Source: Radicibacter daui
GTDB taxonomy: Bacteria; Pseudomonadota; Alphaproteobacteria; Radicibacterales; Radicibacteraceae
Assembly (NCBI GenBank): GCA_030657355.1
Contig: CP131057.1
Span: 641,501-705,500 of the forward strand
Direction of reading: 5' to 3'
Length of the DNA: 64,000 nucleotides
Made by a program: the position numbers and the translations under genes. Shown here one piece after another: positions 41,119-50,529 of this stretch (the first letter of the stretch is position 1; every line of letters begins with the position of its first letter). The notes below the pieces were generated by a model that saw nothing but the letters and a program-made list of their open reading frames with translations, was not told the DNA's origin and ran no database searches.

Positions 41119-42873
41119 ATGACCCTCAGCGCCTCCCTTTATACTGCTCTCAGCTCGCTGAGCGTCATCCAGCAGCAGATGAGCGTGACCTCGTCCAACA
41201 TCGCCAACGCCGATGTTGCGGGCTACACCAAGAAAACGCTCAGCGTCTCCACGGACGTCCAGGGTTCCACCACCCTTGGCGTGACCTCAAGCGGCATCAC
41301 CGCCGCCACCAACAGCTATCTGTTGAAGACCATTGCCGCCGCAGCCTCCGACAGCGGTTACGCCACCACCTACAGCGACTATTTCGACCAGCTCGATCAG
41401 GCGATGGGCTCCATCGACGGGTCGGACAGCAACGGCACCAGCCTTGCCTCCATGCTCACCGATCTGTCGACCGATCTGGCCAATCTTGCCGCCACGCCGG
41501 AAAGCGACACGCTGAAGAACCAGGTCGTGGCCGACCTTGAGGACACCACCGCGACCCTGCGCGAGACGTCCGACACCATTCAGGACATGCGCACCCAGGC
41601 GGATCAGGAGATCTCCGACACCGTCGACGAGATCAACAGCCTGCTCTACCAGATCGACGATCTGAACGACCAGATCAACAAGGCCGCCGCCAATGGCCAG
41701 TCGACCTCCGATCTGGAAGACCAGCGCACCCAGGCGCTGCAGGATCTCGCCGACAAGATCGACGTTTCCTATTACGTCGATTCAAACAACAAGATGCAGA
41801 TCTACACGACGTCGGGTGTGACGCTGCTGGGCTCGGAAGTGCGGGAGCTGTCGCACACGGCGGTCTCCTCCGCGAGTGCCGACACCACCTATGCCAGCGG
41901 CGGCTTCGACGGCATTACCGTCGGCGGGGTCGACATCACCACCTCGATCAATTCCGGCTCGCTGAAGGCGCTGATCGACCAGCGCGATACCGTCCTGCCG
42001 GCCGCGCAGGATGAGCTGGACGAGCTGGCGAGTTCGCTCATTACCACGCTCAACAGCATCTATAACGCCAGCACCTCCAACCCGCCGCCCACTTCGCTGA
42101 CCGGTACCACCAGCGTCAGCGCCACCGATGCCTTCTCCGGCACCGGCACGGTGCGTGTCGCTGTCACGGACAGCGACGGCAATGTGACGAGCTATGCCGA
42201 TCTTGATCTTTCCAGCTATTCCACCGTGCAGGATGTGGTGGATGCGCTGAATGGCATCACCGGCGTTACCGCTTCGGTGGATAGCGACGGTAACCTTTCC
42301 ATCGCCTCCAGCGATGGCACCAGTGGCATCGCTATTAACGAGATGGACAGCGCGGTCGGCAGCGATGATGAGGGTTTTTCCTCTTATTTCGGCCTTAACG
42401 ACCTGCTGACCGGTACCTCGGCCACCGACATCGCGGTGCGCGCCGACATCGCCGCCTCCCCTGGCACACTGGCAACGGGCTCGCTCAGCGACAGCTCCAG
42501 CCTTGCCGTCGGCGACAGTGCGGTCGGGTCGGGTGATGGCACTGTCGCCACGGCGCTTTCCGATGCCTTCACCTCGACGCAGAGCTTCTCCGCTGCCGGG
42601 GAGCTGGGGGCCAGCACCAAGACCTTTGCCGACTATGCCGCGGCCATCGTCTCCAAGGTCGCGACCGATACCAGCAACGCCTCGACGGCCGCTACCACCG
42701 CCTCCGATACGCTCGACACCCTCACCACAAGCTACAGCTCGCAATTCGGCGTCAATACCGACGAGGAAACTGCACGCCTGACCGAGCTGCAGAACGCCTA
42801 CAGCACCTCCGCCCAGATCGTCAGCACTGTGCAGTCCATGTTCGAGGCACTGCTGAACGCCGTGGCAAGCTAG
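41119..42873 (+). CDS. flgK: Hook-filament junction protein FlgK (HAP1)
   Basis: A 584-residue junction protein. N-terminus: LSASLYTALSSLSVIQQQMS, SSNIANADVAGYTKKTLSVS, the signature of the family. A long coiled segment (about 120-200) includes DEINSLLYQIDDLNDQINKA, and the end reads DEETARLTELQNAYSTSAQI followed by STVQSMFEALLNAV. The middle is again Asp/Ser/Thr-rich and Cys-free. The ribosome site GGCAGGAGATCCTGAAGCC precedes the ATG. Lies between the FlgN-like chaperone and flgL. Confidence 0.95.
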   Translation: MTLSASLYTALSSLSVIQQQMSVTSSNIANADVAGYTKKTLSVSTDVQGSTTLGVTSSGITAATNSYLLKTIAAAASDSGYATTYSDYFDQLDQAMGSIDGSDSNGTSLASMLTDLSTDLANLAATPESDTLKNQVVADLEDTTATLRETSDTIQDMRTQADQEISDTVDEINSLLYQIDDLNDQINKAAANGQSTSDLEDQRTQALQDLADKIDVSYYVDSNNKMQIYTTSGVTLLGSEVRELSHTAVSSASADTTYASGGFDGITVGGVDITTSINSGSLKALIDQRDTVLPAAQDELDELASSLITTLNSIYNASTSNPPPTSLTGTTSVSATDAFSGTGTVRVAVTDSDGNVTSYADLDLSSYSTVQDVVDALNGITGVTASVDSDGNLSIASSDGTSGIAINEMDSAVGSDDEGFSSYFGLNDLLTGTSATDIAVRADIAASPGTLATGSLSDSSSLAVGDSAVGSGDGTVATALSDAFTSTQSFSAAGELGASTKTFADYAAAIVSKVATDTSNASTAATTASDTLDTLTTSYSSQFGVNTDEETARLTELQNAYSTSAQIVSTVQSMFEALLNAVAS

Positions 42874-42886
42874 GGAGACCGACATC

Positions 42887-43786
42887 ATGGCCGGCATTTC
42901 CACCTACGCCCTCAACAAGACGCTGCTGGATGCCTCCTTGCGCACGCAGACCTCGCTTGCCCAGAAGCAGGTACAGGAGGCGACCGGCGTCGTTGGCGAC
43001 ACCTATGGCGATTATGGCGTCTCCTCCCAGCGCATGATCAGCCTCGCCAACGAAATCAGCCAGGCGCAGAGCTGGTCTGACAACGCCTCCCTTGCCGGAG
43101 ACCGTACGGAAGTCATGTATTCCGCCGTTGGCGACATGGTCGACATCATCAGCAGCCTGCGCACCGACATCAGCGCCGCGCTTTCCAACACCGACAACAC
43201 CACCCTCAATGCCGAAGGCGAGTCAGCGCTGGACTCCCTGGCCGAGCTGATGAACACCAAGTCGGAGGGACGTTATCTCTTCGCCGGCAGCCAGACCGAT
43301 ACTGCCCCGGTCGATCTTGACAGCTATTCGATGCCGACGGACGCCTCGACGGCAGATACCAGCTATTACCAGGGCGACGACATTACGGCATCGGCCCGTG
43401 TTTCGGAGAGCCAGAGCATCAGCTATGGCGTTGCCGGCGATACCAGCGCCTTCGAGATGGCGCTGCGCGTCGCCAGCATCATTTCCCAGATCAGCACCGA
43501 CCCCATCGACACCGACGCCCTGCAGGACGCCTACGACCTGGCAACGGAAGCGCTCAATTCGCTCACCACCGTGCAGACCACGCTCTCCATCGCCGCCAAC
43601 CGGCTGGAGAATGCCGAGGAAACGCAGGACACCTTCGTCTCCTACGCCCAGGACGTCGTCGACAACGTCAAGAATGTCGACGTGGCGCAGGTAACGGCGG
43701 AGGCAACCCAGTACCAGACCATTCTGGAAGCCTCCTATTCCGCCATCTCCAGCGCCTCCAAGATGCACCTGGTGGATTATCTGTAA
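42887..43786 (+). CDS. flgL: Hook-filament junction protein FlgL (HAP3)
   Basis: A 299-residue flagellin-like junction protein. The N-terminus MAGISTYALNKTLLDASLRT and the helix TSLAQKQVQEATGVVGDTYG match FlgL; the core has LAELMNTKSEGRYLFAGSQT, the Y-L-F-(S/A)-G motif, and the end is VTAEATQYQTILEASYSAIS. It follows flgK by 13 bases with AGGGAGACCG as ribosome site and is the last flagellar gene of the cluster. No Cys, acidic. Confidence 0.93.
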   Translation: MAGISTYALNKTLLDASLRTQTSLAQKQVQEATGVVGDTYGDYGVSSQRMISLANEISQAQSWSDNASLAGDRTEVMYSAVGDMVDIISSLRTDISAALSNTDNTTLNAEGESALDSLAELMNTKSEGRYLFAGSQTDTAPVDLDSYSMPTDASTADTSYYQGDDITASARVSESQSISYGVAGDTSAFEMALRVASIISQISTDPIDTDALQDAYDLATEALNSLTTVQTTLSIAANRLENAEETQDTFVSYAQDVVDNVKNVDVAQVTAEATQYQTILEASYSAISSASKMHLVDYL

Positions 43787-43828
43787 GGTCGGCTCCCGGC
43801 GGTATGGTATGATGCGATAGCGACTGCT

Positions 43829-44749
43829 TCACATCTCCGGCAGCGGAATAAATTCGGTCTCGTCCGGCACCGGTCCGAAGCGGCCCATCTTCCAGTCTTC
43901 CTTGGCCTGCTCGATGCGCTCCTTGCTGGAGGAAACAAAGTTCCACCAGATATAGCGCGGCCCGTCGGCAACCGCGCCGCCCAGCAGCATGAGGCGCGCG
44001 GGGCCGTCAACGGCCGTCACCGTGATACGGTCACCCGGACGGAAGATCAGCAATTGCGAGGGGCCAAAACGGTCGCCCCGGATCTCAACCGACCCGGCGC
44101 AGACATAGATCGCGCGTTCCTCGTAATCGCTGTCGAGCGGGGCGCTGGCCCCCTCCTGCAATCGCACCTCGGCATAAAACCAGTCCGACAATGTGCCGAC
44201 GGGAGACGTCAGGCCAAAGGCCTTGCCGGCCACCACGCGGGCCCACAGGCCGCCATCCTCGGTAAAGGGTAGCGTGTCCGCGGCATAATGCTGGAAGCCC
44301 GGGTCACCCTCCTCCTGCGTTTTTGGCATCGCCACCCAGCTTTGCAGGCCGAACATCACCTGCCCGTCCCGGCGCTGCATATCCGGTGTCCGCTCGGAAT
44401 GGGCAATGCCCCGCCCGGCCGTCATCAGGTTCATCGCGCCCGGCGTGATGTCCTGGATATTGCCTTCGCTGTCGCGGTGAGTGATGCGGCCATCGAAGAG
44501 GTAGGTGACGGTGGAAAGCCCGATATGCGGATGCGGGCGCACATCCATGCCGCTGCCGGCGATGTATTGAACCGGCCCCATCTGGTCGAGAAAGATAAAC
44601 GGCCCGACCATGCGGCGCTTGACGTTGGGCAGCGCCCGCTTCACCTCCATGCCGCCGATGTCGCTGGTGCGCGGAACGATCACCAGTTCCAGCGCATCGC
44701 AGGATTGCTTGTCGCCCGCGATGGGGTCGAGGGAGGGGTGCCAGCTCAT
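43829..44749 (-). CDS. Pirin-family protein
   Basis: A 306-residue cupin-type protein. The N-terminal metal site reads GSGMDVRPHPHIGLSTVTYL (two His and the following His-Gln region) and RGIAHSERTP, the standard pirin pattern. The second cupin lies at about 190-290. Bacterial pirins of this kind include quercetin-2,3-dioxygenase activity (YhhW), and others interact with metabolic enzymes; the role here is open. It is on the opposite strand after flgL and stands alone with the M24 peptidase divergent from it across 151 bases. Confidence 0.92.
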   Translation of the reverse strand: MSWHPSLDPIAGDKQSCDALELVIVPRTSDIGGMEVKRALPNVKRRMVGPFIFLDQMGPVQYIAGSGMDVRPHPHIGLSTVTYLFDGRITHRDSEGNIQDITPGAMNLMTAGRGIAHSERTPDMQRRDGQVMFGLQSWVAMPKTQEEGDPGFQHYAADTLPFTEDGGLWARVVAGKAFGLTSPVGTLSDWFYAEVRLQEGASAPLDSDYEERAIYVCAGSVEIRGDRFGPSQLLIFRPGDRITVTAVDGPARLMLLGGAVADGPRYIWWNFVSSSKERIEQAKEDWKMGRFGPVPDETEFIPLPEM

Positions 44750-44900
44750 TTTCTTGCCTCGTTCAGCTTGCCTGACGCAGAAGATGCGGCAAGCCGGGGA
44801 CAGAGAAAACCATCGACTGACGAGATCTCTTGTCGTCGGTAAAAATTTTAGTAATGCTAAAAATTAAACAAACCCATCTTTCAAGAAAGGCGCCATCAGC

Positions 44901-46019
44901 ATGGCCTCCCGCGCTTCCCTTCCCCCGGCGACCCTCCGGCTTCAGGGACTCATGAAGGAGCGGGGCATCGCCGCCGTGGCCGTGGGCCCCACCGCCTACA
45001 TGACCTATCTTACCGGCGCGAAACCCCATGCCGACGAGCGCGCCTGCCTTTATGTGGTGACGCCGGAAAAGGCTGCCTTCCTGATGCCGGCCCTCAATGC
45101 CGACCAGATCCGCAGCCAGCTGCCGGCGGGCGCCGGCCTGCCCTTCTATGTCTGGAGCGATGCCGAAGGTCCGCAGGGCGAACTGGCAAAACTGGTGGCC
45201 GATCTCGGCCTTGCCGGGGCGAAGCATGTCGATGTCGACGAAAGCATGCGGGCCGATTTTGCCCTGCTGTTCCTCGACGCGGTAAAACCCGCCGCCCGCG
45301 CTTTTGCCGGCGCCAGCCTCGGGGCCTTGCGCATGTGCAAGACGGCCGAGGAAATCGCCGAGATCGACCGCAACGCCGCTATTGATGACGAGGCGATGCT
45401 GGCGGCCTTTGCCTGCGTGAAGGCGGGCCTGCGTGAAAGCGATGTGGCGGCCGAAGTCATCCGGGTCTTCGGCCAGCACGAGGCAAAACCGCTCTTCACC
45501 ATCATCGGCGCCGGCTCCAACGGCGCCTTCCCGCATCATTCGGTGAGCGAGCGGGTGATTGCCGAGGGCGATGCCATCGTCATCGATATCGGCGCCCGAC
45601 AAGGCCTGTTCTCCAGCGACATCACCCGCATGGCAGTCATCGGCACGCCGTCGGCGGAATATCTGGAAGTCCACGGCACGGTGGAGCGGGCGGTGCAGGC
45701 CGCGCTCAAGGCGGCAAAGCCGGGCGTCAAGGCGCGGACCGTCGATGAGGCCGCTCGCAGCGTCATCGCCGCCGCCGGGTACGGCGAATACTTCACCCAC
45801 CGCACCGGCCATGGTCTCGGCCTTGAAGGGCACGAGCCGCCCTACCTCACCGAGACGAGCGAGACAGTGCTGGAAGAGGGCATGGTGTTTTCCATCGAGC
45901 CCGGCATTTATCTGCCCGGCAAGTTCGGCGTGCGGCTGGAAGAGATCGTGGTGCTGGAAAAGGACGGCCCCCGCATCGTCAGCAAACTGCCGCGTGACCC
46001 GCATGTGGTGAAGGGCTGA
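44901..46019 (+). CDS. M24-family Xaa-Pro aminopeptidase-like metallopeptidase
   Basis: A 372-residue cytoplasmic enzyme. The N-terminal creatinase-like domain covers about 1-135. The C-terminal pita-bread domain has the metal ligands in order: Asp in IVIDIGARQG, Asp in SSDITRMAV, His in TGHGLGLEGHEPP, Glu in FSIEPGIY and Glu in VRLEEIVVLE, plus FPHHSVSE for the substrate site. Family members cut X-Pro dipeptides or act on small amides such as ectoine derivatives; sequence does not decide. Stands apart from the convergent TetR gene by nine bases. Confidence 0.93.
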   Translation: MASRASLPPATLRLQGLMKERGIAAVAVGPTAYMTYLTGAKPHADERACLYVVTPEKAAFLMPALNADQIRSQLPAGAGLPFYVWSDAEGPQGELAKLVADLGLAGAKHVDVDESMRADFALLFLDAVKPAARAFAGASLGALRMCKTAEEIAEIDRNAAIDDEAMLAAFACVKAGLRESDVAAEVIRVFGQHEAKPLFTIIGAGSNGAFPHHSVSERVIAEGDAIVIDIGARQGLFSSDITRMAVIGTPSAEYLEVHGTVERAVQAALKAAKPGVKARTVDEAARSVIAAAGYGEYFTHRTGHGLGLEGHEPPYLTETSETVLEEGMVFSIEPGIYLPGKFGVRLEEIVVLEKDGPRIVSKLPRDPHVVKG

Positions 46020-46028
46020 ACCGGCCCT

Positions 46029-46652
46029 TTAACCGGCACCCGCGAGGTATAGCCCGACCAACGTCAACAGCTCGCCGCGAACCTCCGGCATCTGCAAGGT
46101 TCCGCGGCGGGCGGCGTTATGAACCACACCGTCGATGGCGTCCGACAGCAGGGTGCCCATTACCGCGTCCGGAACTTGCCGCGGCCGGCAGCAATAGCGG
46201 CTGACCATTTCCCGGAAGCAGCCGAGATAGTCTTTCTCGAAAGCACTTTGCGGGTCCCGATAGGCCTCTGAACTCGGCGCCTCATCCAGCAAGACCCGGT
46301 GCAGGCCCGGATGGATGCTGTGCTGCGCAATGATCCCGTCCACCAGCTCTTCGGCAAAGACGGGGAAAGGTTTTTCGCCCGCCAATGCCGCCTTGAGGCT
46401 CGCCAGACAATCTGCCAGATGCCGCGCCCGGATGGCCTCGATCAGCGAAAACTTGTCCGGGAAATACTGGTAATAGGAGCCGATGCTGACCCCGGCGGCT
46501 GCCGCCACCTTGTTGGTGGTAAAGCCGGCCCAGCCCTCGGCGCTCAAAATGCGAGCCGCCGCTTCCACCACGGCATCCACCGTCGCACGCGAACGCGCCT
46601 GGCTCGGGCGTTTGCGCATGGCCGGCCCGGTTTTCCCGATGCGAGTAGACAA
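46029..46652 (-). CDS. TetR-family transcriptional regulator
   Basis: A 207-residue TetR protein if started at TTG 46650-46652, which has AGGGAGG six bases upstream; an ATG at 46619 (MRKRPSQ) is the other candidate. The DNA-binding domain reads ATVDAVVEAAARILSAEGWA then TTNKVAAAAGVSIGSYYQYF and DKFSLIEAIRARH. A longer frame (to 46913) includes an ATG at 46679, but that codon lies inside the operator, so it is unlikely to be the start. The C-terminal ligand domain is variable. It is divergent from a DinB gene and probably represses it and itself. Confidence 0.85.
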   Translation of the reverse strand: MSTRIGKTGPAMRKRPSQARSRATVDAVVEAAARILSAEGWAGFTTNKVAAAAGVSIGSYYQYFPDKFSLIEAIRARHLADCLASLKAALAGEKPFPVFAEELVDGIIAQHSIHPGLHRVLLDEAPSSEAYRDPQSAFEKDYLGCFREMVSRYCCRPRQVPDAVMGTLLSDAIDGVVHNAARRGTLQMPEVRGELLTLVGLYLAGAG

Positions 46653-46671
46653 AGCCGGCCTCCCTTTCAAG

Positions 46672-46694
46672 AATATGAGCACTTTACTCATATT
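46672..46694. promoter_or_regulatory. TetR operator between tetR and dinB-like genes
   Basis: AATATGAG (46672-46679) and CTCATATT (46687-46694) form a perfect eight-base inverted repeat with a seven-base spacer. It is centred 31 bases from the TTG start of the regulator and 39 from the DinB start, the expected place for a shared operator. Confidence 0.75.
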
Positions 46695-46721
46695 TTTGAC
46701 CTGCACGGAAGGACGCCGGCA

Positions 46722-47234
46722 ATGCCCGGAATGCTGACCCGCTTCTTTGAGTATCAGGCCTGGGCCAACAGGGCGTTCCTCGAGGCGCTGGAGACGGTGC
46801 CTGCCGGGCAGCGCGGCGCCGGGCTCGACGAGGCCCTTGGCCTGATGAACCACATCTATGCGGTCGCCGACATCTTCGCGCACCACCTGACCGGCCAGCC
46901 GCATGGCTACCAAAGCGACGTGCCGGCGCCCCTCTTGCCACTGCCGGACCTACGCGCTGCCTGCGAGACGCTTGATCGCTGGTATATCGGCTACGTTGCC
47001 GACATCGGCGCGGCGGAGCTTGCAGCGCCCCTTGCCTTCTCCTTCACCGATGGCGATCCCGGCTGCATGTCGCGCGAAGATATGCTGGGCCATGTGCTGC
47101 TTCATGGTGGCTATCACCGCGGCGAAATCGGCCGGCTGCTGAAGTCGCTTCAGCCAGCCAGACTGCCGTGGGACACCTTCGCCGTCTTCCTGCATCAGAA
47201 TGAGCCTGGGCGCCGCCAGGCCCCTGCCGCCTGA
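46722..47234 (+). CDS. DinB-family protein
   Basis: A 170-residue four-helix-bundle protein of the DinB/YfiT type. Visible: FFEYQAWANRAFLEALETVP, LMNHIYAVADIFAHHL with a metal His, and MLGHVLLHGGYHRGEIGRLL with the second and third His ligands (H..H..YHRG). Members include metal-dependent thiol transferases for bacillithiol or mycothiol and many of unknown role. Start 46722 has AAGGAC upstream. Divergent TetR is the likely regulator. Confidence 0.9.
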   Translation: MPGMLTRFFEYQAWANRAFLEALETVPAGQRGAGLDEALGLMNHIYAVADIFAHHLTGQPHGYQSDVPAPLLPLPDLRAACETLDRWYIGYVADIGAAELAAPLAFSFTDGDPGCMSREDMLGHVLLHGGYHRGEIGRLLKSLQPARLPWDTFAVFLHQNEPGRRQAPAA

Positions 47235-47248
47235 GCCACTCAAAAGTC

Positions 47249-47275
47249 GGCCGGTGCAGGAGAGCTGCACCGGCC
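47249..47275. terminator. Hairpin between convergent dinB-like and GH51 genes
   Basis: GGCCGGTGCAG (47249-47259) pairs perfectly with CTGCACCGGCC (47265-47275) across a five-base loop. No T run follows, so it is a stable stem that probably ends transcripts from both sides rather than a textbook terminator. Confidence 0.6.
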
Positions 47276-47323
47276 AGGCAGCGGAATGCCCCGTGACAAA
47301 GCCTTCCGCGGGAGAAGGGAAAA

Positions 47324-48832
47324 CTAGCGGCTGGTGACAATCATGTTCCAGGAAGCAGGCTTGAGCTGCACACTTACCCGCTCTCCCGCTATCGCCACTC
47401 CCGCTAGCGGTTTGGGCGAAACGGTGTGCGGCGCCTCCTTGGTGTTGGCGACCTTGAGGTTCGGGTGGTGCAACTCCAGCGCCTCCTCGACCCGGCGCCC
47501 GTCCCCGAGGCCGAAGAGATCGACCGTCAGCTCCATCGGCTCGGTCAGGTGCCGGTTGAGGGCAAAGATGGTCACCCGGCCGCTTGCCTCATCCTCGACT
47601 ACCGTCGCCGTCAGGTAGGGCACTTCCGGTACCGTCTTGGCCGTATAGGCCGGGCCGTCGGCAATAGCGCGCAGCACGCGGCCATGACCGTAGCGTGCCG
47701 TCAGCGCAAAGGGATGGAAGATGGTCTGCCGCCAGGCCGCCCCGCCGGTTTCGGTCATGATCGGGCCGATCACATTCACCAGCTGGGCAATGCAGGCGCA
47801 CTTCACACGGTCGGCATTGTTGAGCAGCACCATCAGCGCACCGCCTACCAGCAGCGCATCCTCGGCGTTGTAGACCTCCTCGATCAGCTTGGGCGCCTGC
47901 GGCCAGCCGGGCTTGCGCAGATCAAGGTGGGAGCGCGCCTTGTACCAGACGTTCCACTCATCCAGTGACAGCATGATGCGCTTGGGCGAGCGCCGCTTGG
48001 CCGCCACCGCATCGCAGATCGCCACCACATCCTTGATGTAGGTATCAAGCATCTCGATGTTGCCGAGATACTCCTCCGTCGCGTCGTGCGGATTGGTGAA
48101 ATAGGTGTGCAGCGAGATGAAATCGACATCGTCGAAGCAATGGTCCAGCACCTCATATTCCCAGCTCGCGAAGGTTGGCATGTCACGGTGGGAAGAGCCG
48201 CAGGCCGCAAGCTCGATGGAGGGGTCGACCCAGTGCATCACCTTGGCCGCCTCGTGCGCCAGGCGGCCATATTCCTGGGCCGTCTTGCCGCCGATCTGCC
48301 AGGGACCGTCCATCTCGTTGCCGAGGCACCAGAACTTGATGTCGTGCGGCTGCTCGTAACCGTGCGCGCGGCGCAGGTCGCTGAGCTGCGTGCCGCCTGG
48401 ATGATTGCAATATTCCACGAAGCGGCGTGCCTCATCGATACCGCGGGTGCCGAAATTGACCCCGAACATCGGCTCCACGCCGGCCGCCCGGCACCAGTCG
48501 ATAAATTCGTTGGTGCCGAAGCGGTTGGTCTCGGTTGAAAACCAGGCGAGGTCAAGCCGGCGCGGACGCTCGTCCACCGGGCCCACCCCGTCTTCCCAAT
48601 TGTAGCCGGAGAGGAAGTTGCCGCCCGGATACCGCACGATGGTGGGCCCAAGCTCGCGCACCAGTTCCATCACATCGCCGCGAAAACCATGGGCATCGGC
48701 GGTAGGGTGCCCCGGCTCGAAGATGCCGCCATAAACGCAGCGCCCCATATGTTCGACGAAGGTGCCGAAGATCCGGCGGTCAATATCCGCGATGGCAAAG
48801 TTGCGATCGACGATCAGGCTGGCGGAGATCAT
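47324..48832 (-). CDS. abfA: Alpha-N-arabinofuranosidase, GH51
   Basis: A 502-residue cytoplasmic enzyme that removes L-arabinofuranose from arabinan or arabinoxylan oligosaccharides. Family blocks: FGTFVEHMGRCVYGGIFEPG, VRYPGGNFLSGYNWEDGVGP, the acid/base in CLGNEMDGPWQIG (Glu173) and the nucleophile in LSLDEWNVWYK (Glu292). No signal peptide, as usual for GH51. The start at 48832 (MISASLIVDRNF) is preferred over the longer frame to 48940. It is the last gene of the sugar ABC operon, so imported oligosaccharides are hydrolysed inside the cell. Confidence 0.95.
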   Translation of the reverse strand: MISASLIVDRNFAIADIDRRIFGTFVEHMGRCVYGGIFEPGHPTADAHGFRGDVMELVRELGPTIVRYPGGNFLSGYNWEDGVGPVDERPRRLDLAWFSTETNRFGTNEFIDWCRAAGVEPMFGVNFGTRGIDEARRFVEYCNHPGGTQLSDLRRAHGYEQPHDIKFWCLGNEMDGPWQIGGKTAQEYGRLAHEAAKVMHWVDPSIELAACGSSHRDMPTFASWEYEVLDHCFDDVDFISLHTYFTNPHDATEEYLGNIEMLDTYIKDVVAICDAVAAKRRSPKRIMLSLDEWNVWYKARSHLDLRKPGWPQAPKLIEEVYNAEDALLVGGALMVLLNNADRVKCACIAQLVNVIGPIMTETGGAAWRQTIFHPFALTARYGHGRVLRAIADGPAYTAKTVPEVPYLTATVVEDEASGRVTIFALNRHLTEPMELTVDLFGLGDGRRVEEALELHHPNLKVANTKEAPHTVSPKPLAGVAIAGERVSVQLKPASWNMIVTSR

Positions 48833-48982
48833 GGATATGCCTATCTGTTGCTGGCAACGGGGTGGGCCGCAAGGCGGCCGGACTGAACCGGGAAAACATC
48901 GCCCGCCCCGGCATTTCAGGGGCCGGACGATGAGCCGCATCGAGAGAAGCTCCCGGAGCCCGTGGGCCCCGGGAGAAGAGGG

Positions 48983-50326
48983 TCAGCGGGCGGCGGAAAC
49001 CAGCTCGTTGACCCGGCCTTGCATATCGGCAAGCGCGTCATCCACGCTCTTGCCGGTCAGCATCACATTGTCGAATTCCTCGCCAACGATCTGCTGGATG
49101 CCGAACTGGCGCGGCGTGCCGGCCGGCAGCGTCCTGGCGACCTCGGAGATGATCTTGATGTTCTTGCGGAAGGGCAGGTCCTGGAATGCGGCGCTGTCGA
49201 TCACCGATTTGCGGATCGAGAGATGGCCGGTGCGCGCCCATTGCAGGTTGTTGTCATAGAGATATTTAAGGAACTTGAGCGTGGCCGCCTTGTTGTCGTC
49301 ATTGAGGCCGCCCTTCAGCAGCACCCAGGAATGGCCGTCCGCCCAGATCGCCGGCTTGCCGAGCAACGTCGGGAAAGCGGTGACGTAATAGCCATCGGAA
49401 AGGCCGGTATCCTTCTTGGCCGCAGCCTCCATATAGCTGTCGATCAGCCATGTGCCGCAGATATAGACGCCGGCATTGCCATTGATGAAGCCGGCGGTCG
49501 CGCCCTCGTAATCAAGCGCGGGGGTCAGGTCGCCATCCTTGTAGAGGTCCGCCCAGACCTGGAGCGCCTTTTTGGCCTCGGGCGAGGAGAAGTTGGCGTC
49601 GCCATCCGGACCGTCCGGGAACACAGTGCCCCCCTGCTGGTAGAGCAGTGTGTAGAAATTACGCGCCGGGCCGGCCACATCCTGGGTGGTCGAAATGGCG
49701 ATCAGCGGCTTGCCGGTCGCTTCCTTGAATTTTTTCGCCTGCGCCTTCAGCTCATCGAGGGATTTGGGTACCACCGGGTTGCCGTCGGCATCCGTCAGTC
49801 CGGCCTTCTTCATGAGCCCGACATTGTAGTGCCAGAGCCAGGAGTGGGTGTCCCAGGGCAGGGCGTAGATCTTGCCGTTAACCGTCACGCCATTGGTCGC
49901 CGCGTCGGTAAAGTCGCCGGCATCGATGCCGGCTTCCTTGAACAGGTCATTGAGCGGCAGCACCACCTTGCGGTTCACATAGTCGCCAAGCTGCGCCATG
50001 TGCATCACCGCCACCGTCGGCACATCATGCCCCACGATGCGGGCCGTCAGCTGATCATAGTAGGTGTTCCACTCCATGATCTGCGGCTTGACGACGATCT
50101 CGCCCTTGTTGTCGGCGTTGAACTTGTTGATCAGCGTCGTGATGATGCCGCACTCGCCGCGCGCCGCCGGCACATCGGTAGAGGTGCCATAGTCGCCTTC
50201 ACAGGCGCCGAAAAAGCGCGCGAAGCTGATCTCCACCGGGGCGGCCGAGGCGGCCGGCGCGGTGAAGGCTAGGGGCATCGCCAGTGTGGTCAGGGCAAGT
50301 GCCCCGGCCAGTCTTGTCTTGAGCAT
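48983..50326 (-). CDS. Sugar ABC transporter solute-binding protein
   Basis: A 447-residue extracellular binding protein of family 1. Residues 1-28 form a signal peptide ending ASAA. Motifs include VEISFARFFGACEGDYG at the start of the mature part, IGKIYALPWDTHSWLWHYN in altered form (NGKIYALPWDT), and GNAGVYICGTWLIDSY. It is preceded by GGAGGAAACCAG. Together with two permeases and a MalK-type ATPase it would bring in arabino-oligosaccharides, as judged from the GH51 gene behind it. The 203-base gap to the permease upstream (50327-50529) holds no gene. Confidence 0.93.
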   Translation of the reverse strand: MLKTRLAGALALTTLAMPLAFTAPAASAAPVEISFARFFGACEGDYGTSTDVPAARGECGIITTLINKFNADNKGEIVVKPQIMEWNTYYDQLTARIVGHDVPTVAVMHMAQLGDYVNRKVVLPLNDLFKEAGIDAGDFTDAATNGVTVNGKIYALPWDTHSWLWHYNVGLMKKAGLTDADGNPVVPKSLDELKAQAKKFKEATGKPLIAISTTQDVAGPARNFYTLLYQQGGTVFPDGPDGDANFSSPEAKKALQVWADLYKDGDLTPALDYEGATAGFINGNAGVYICGTWLIDSYMEAAAKKDTGLSDGYYVTAFPTLLGKPAIWADGHSWVLLKGGLNDDNKAATLKFLKYLYDNNLQWARTGHLSIRKSVIDSAAFQDLPFRKNIKIISEVARTLPAGTPRQFGIQQIVGEEFDNVMLTGKSVDDALADMQGRVNELVSAAR

Positions 50327-50529
50327 CTGGTTTCCTCCTCTGGTTAGGCCCATCGCGGCAGGCCTTTTCGGTTCTTGTTCCTAAAAACTCCCTTCCGGCC
50401 TCTTCCTTTCAGGCCGTTTGCAGACGGAGCACTCCCGCAGGTGTCGCGAAGACGCACCCCTCCCCTTTCCGGCCAGCTCCTTTTTGAAAAGCCCGGCCTT
50501 CCGGTTCACTCACTCGCGGCCTGCACCCC

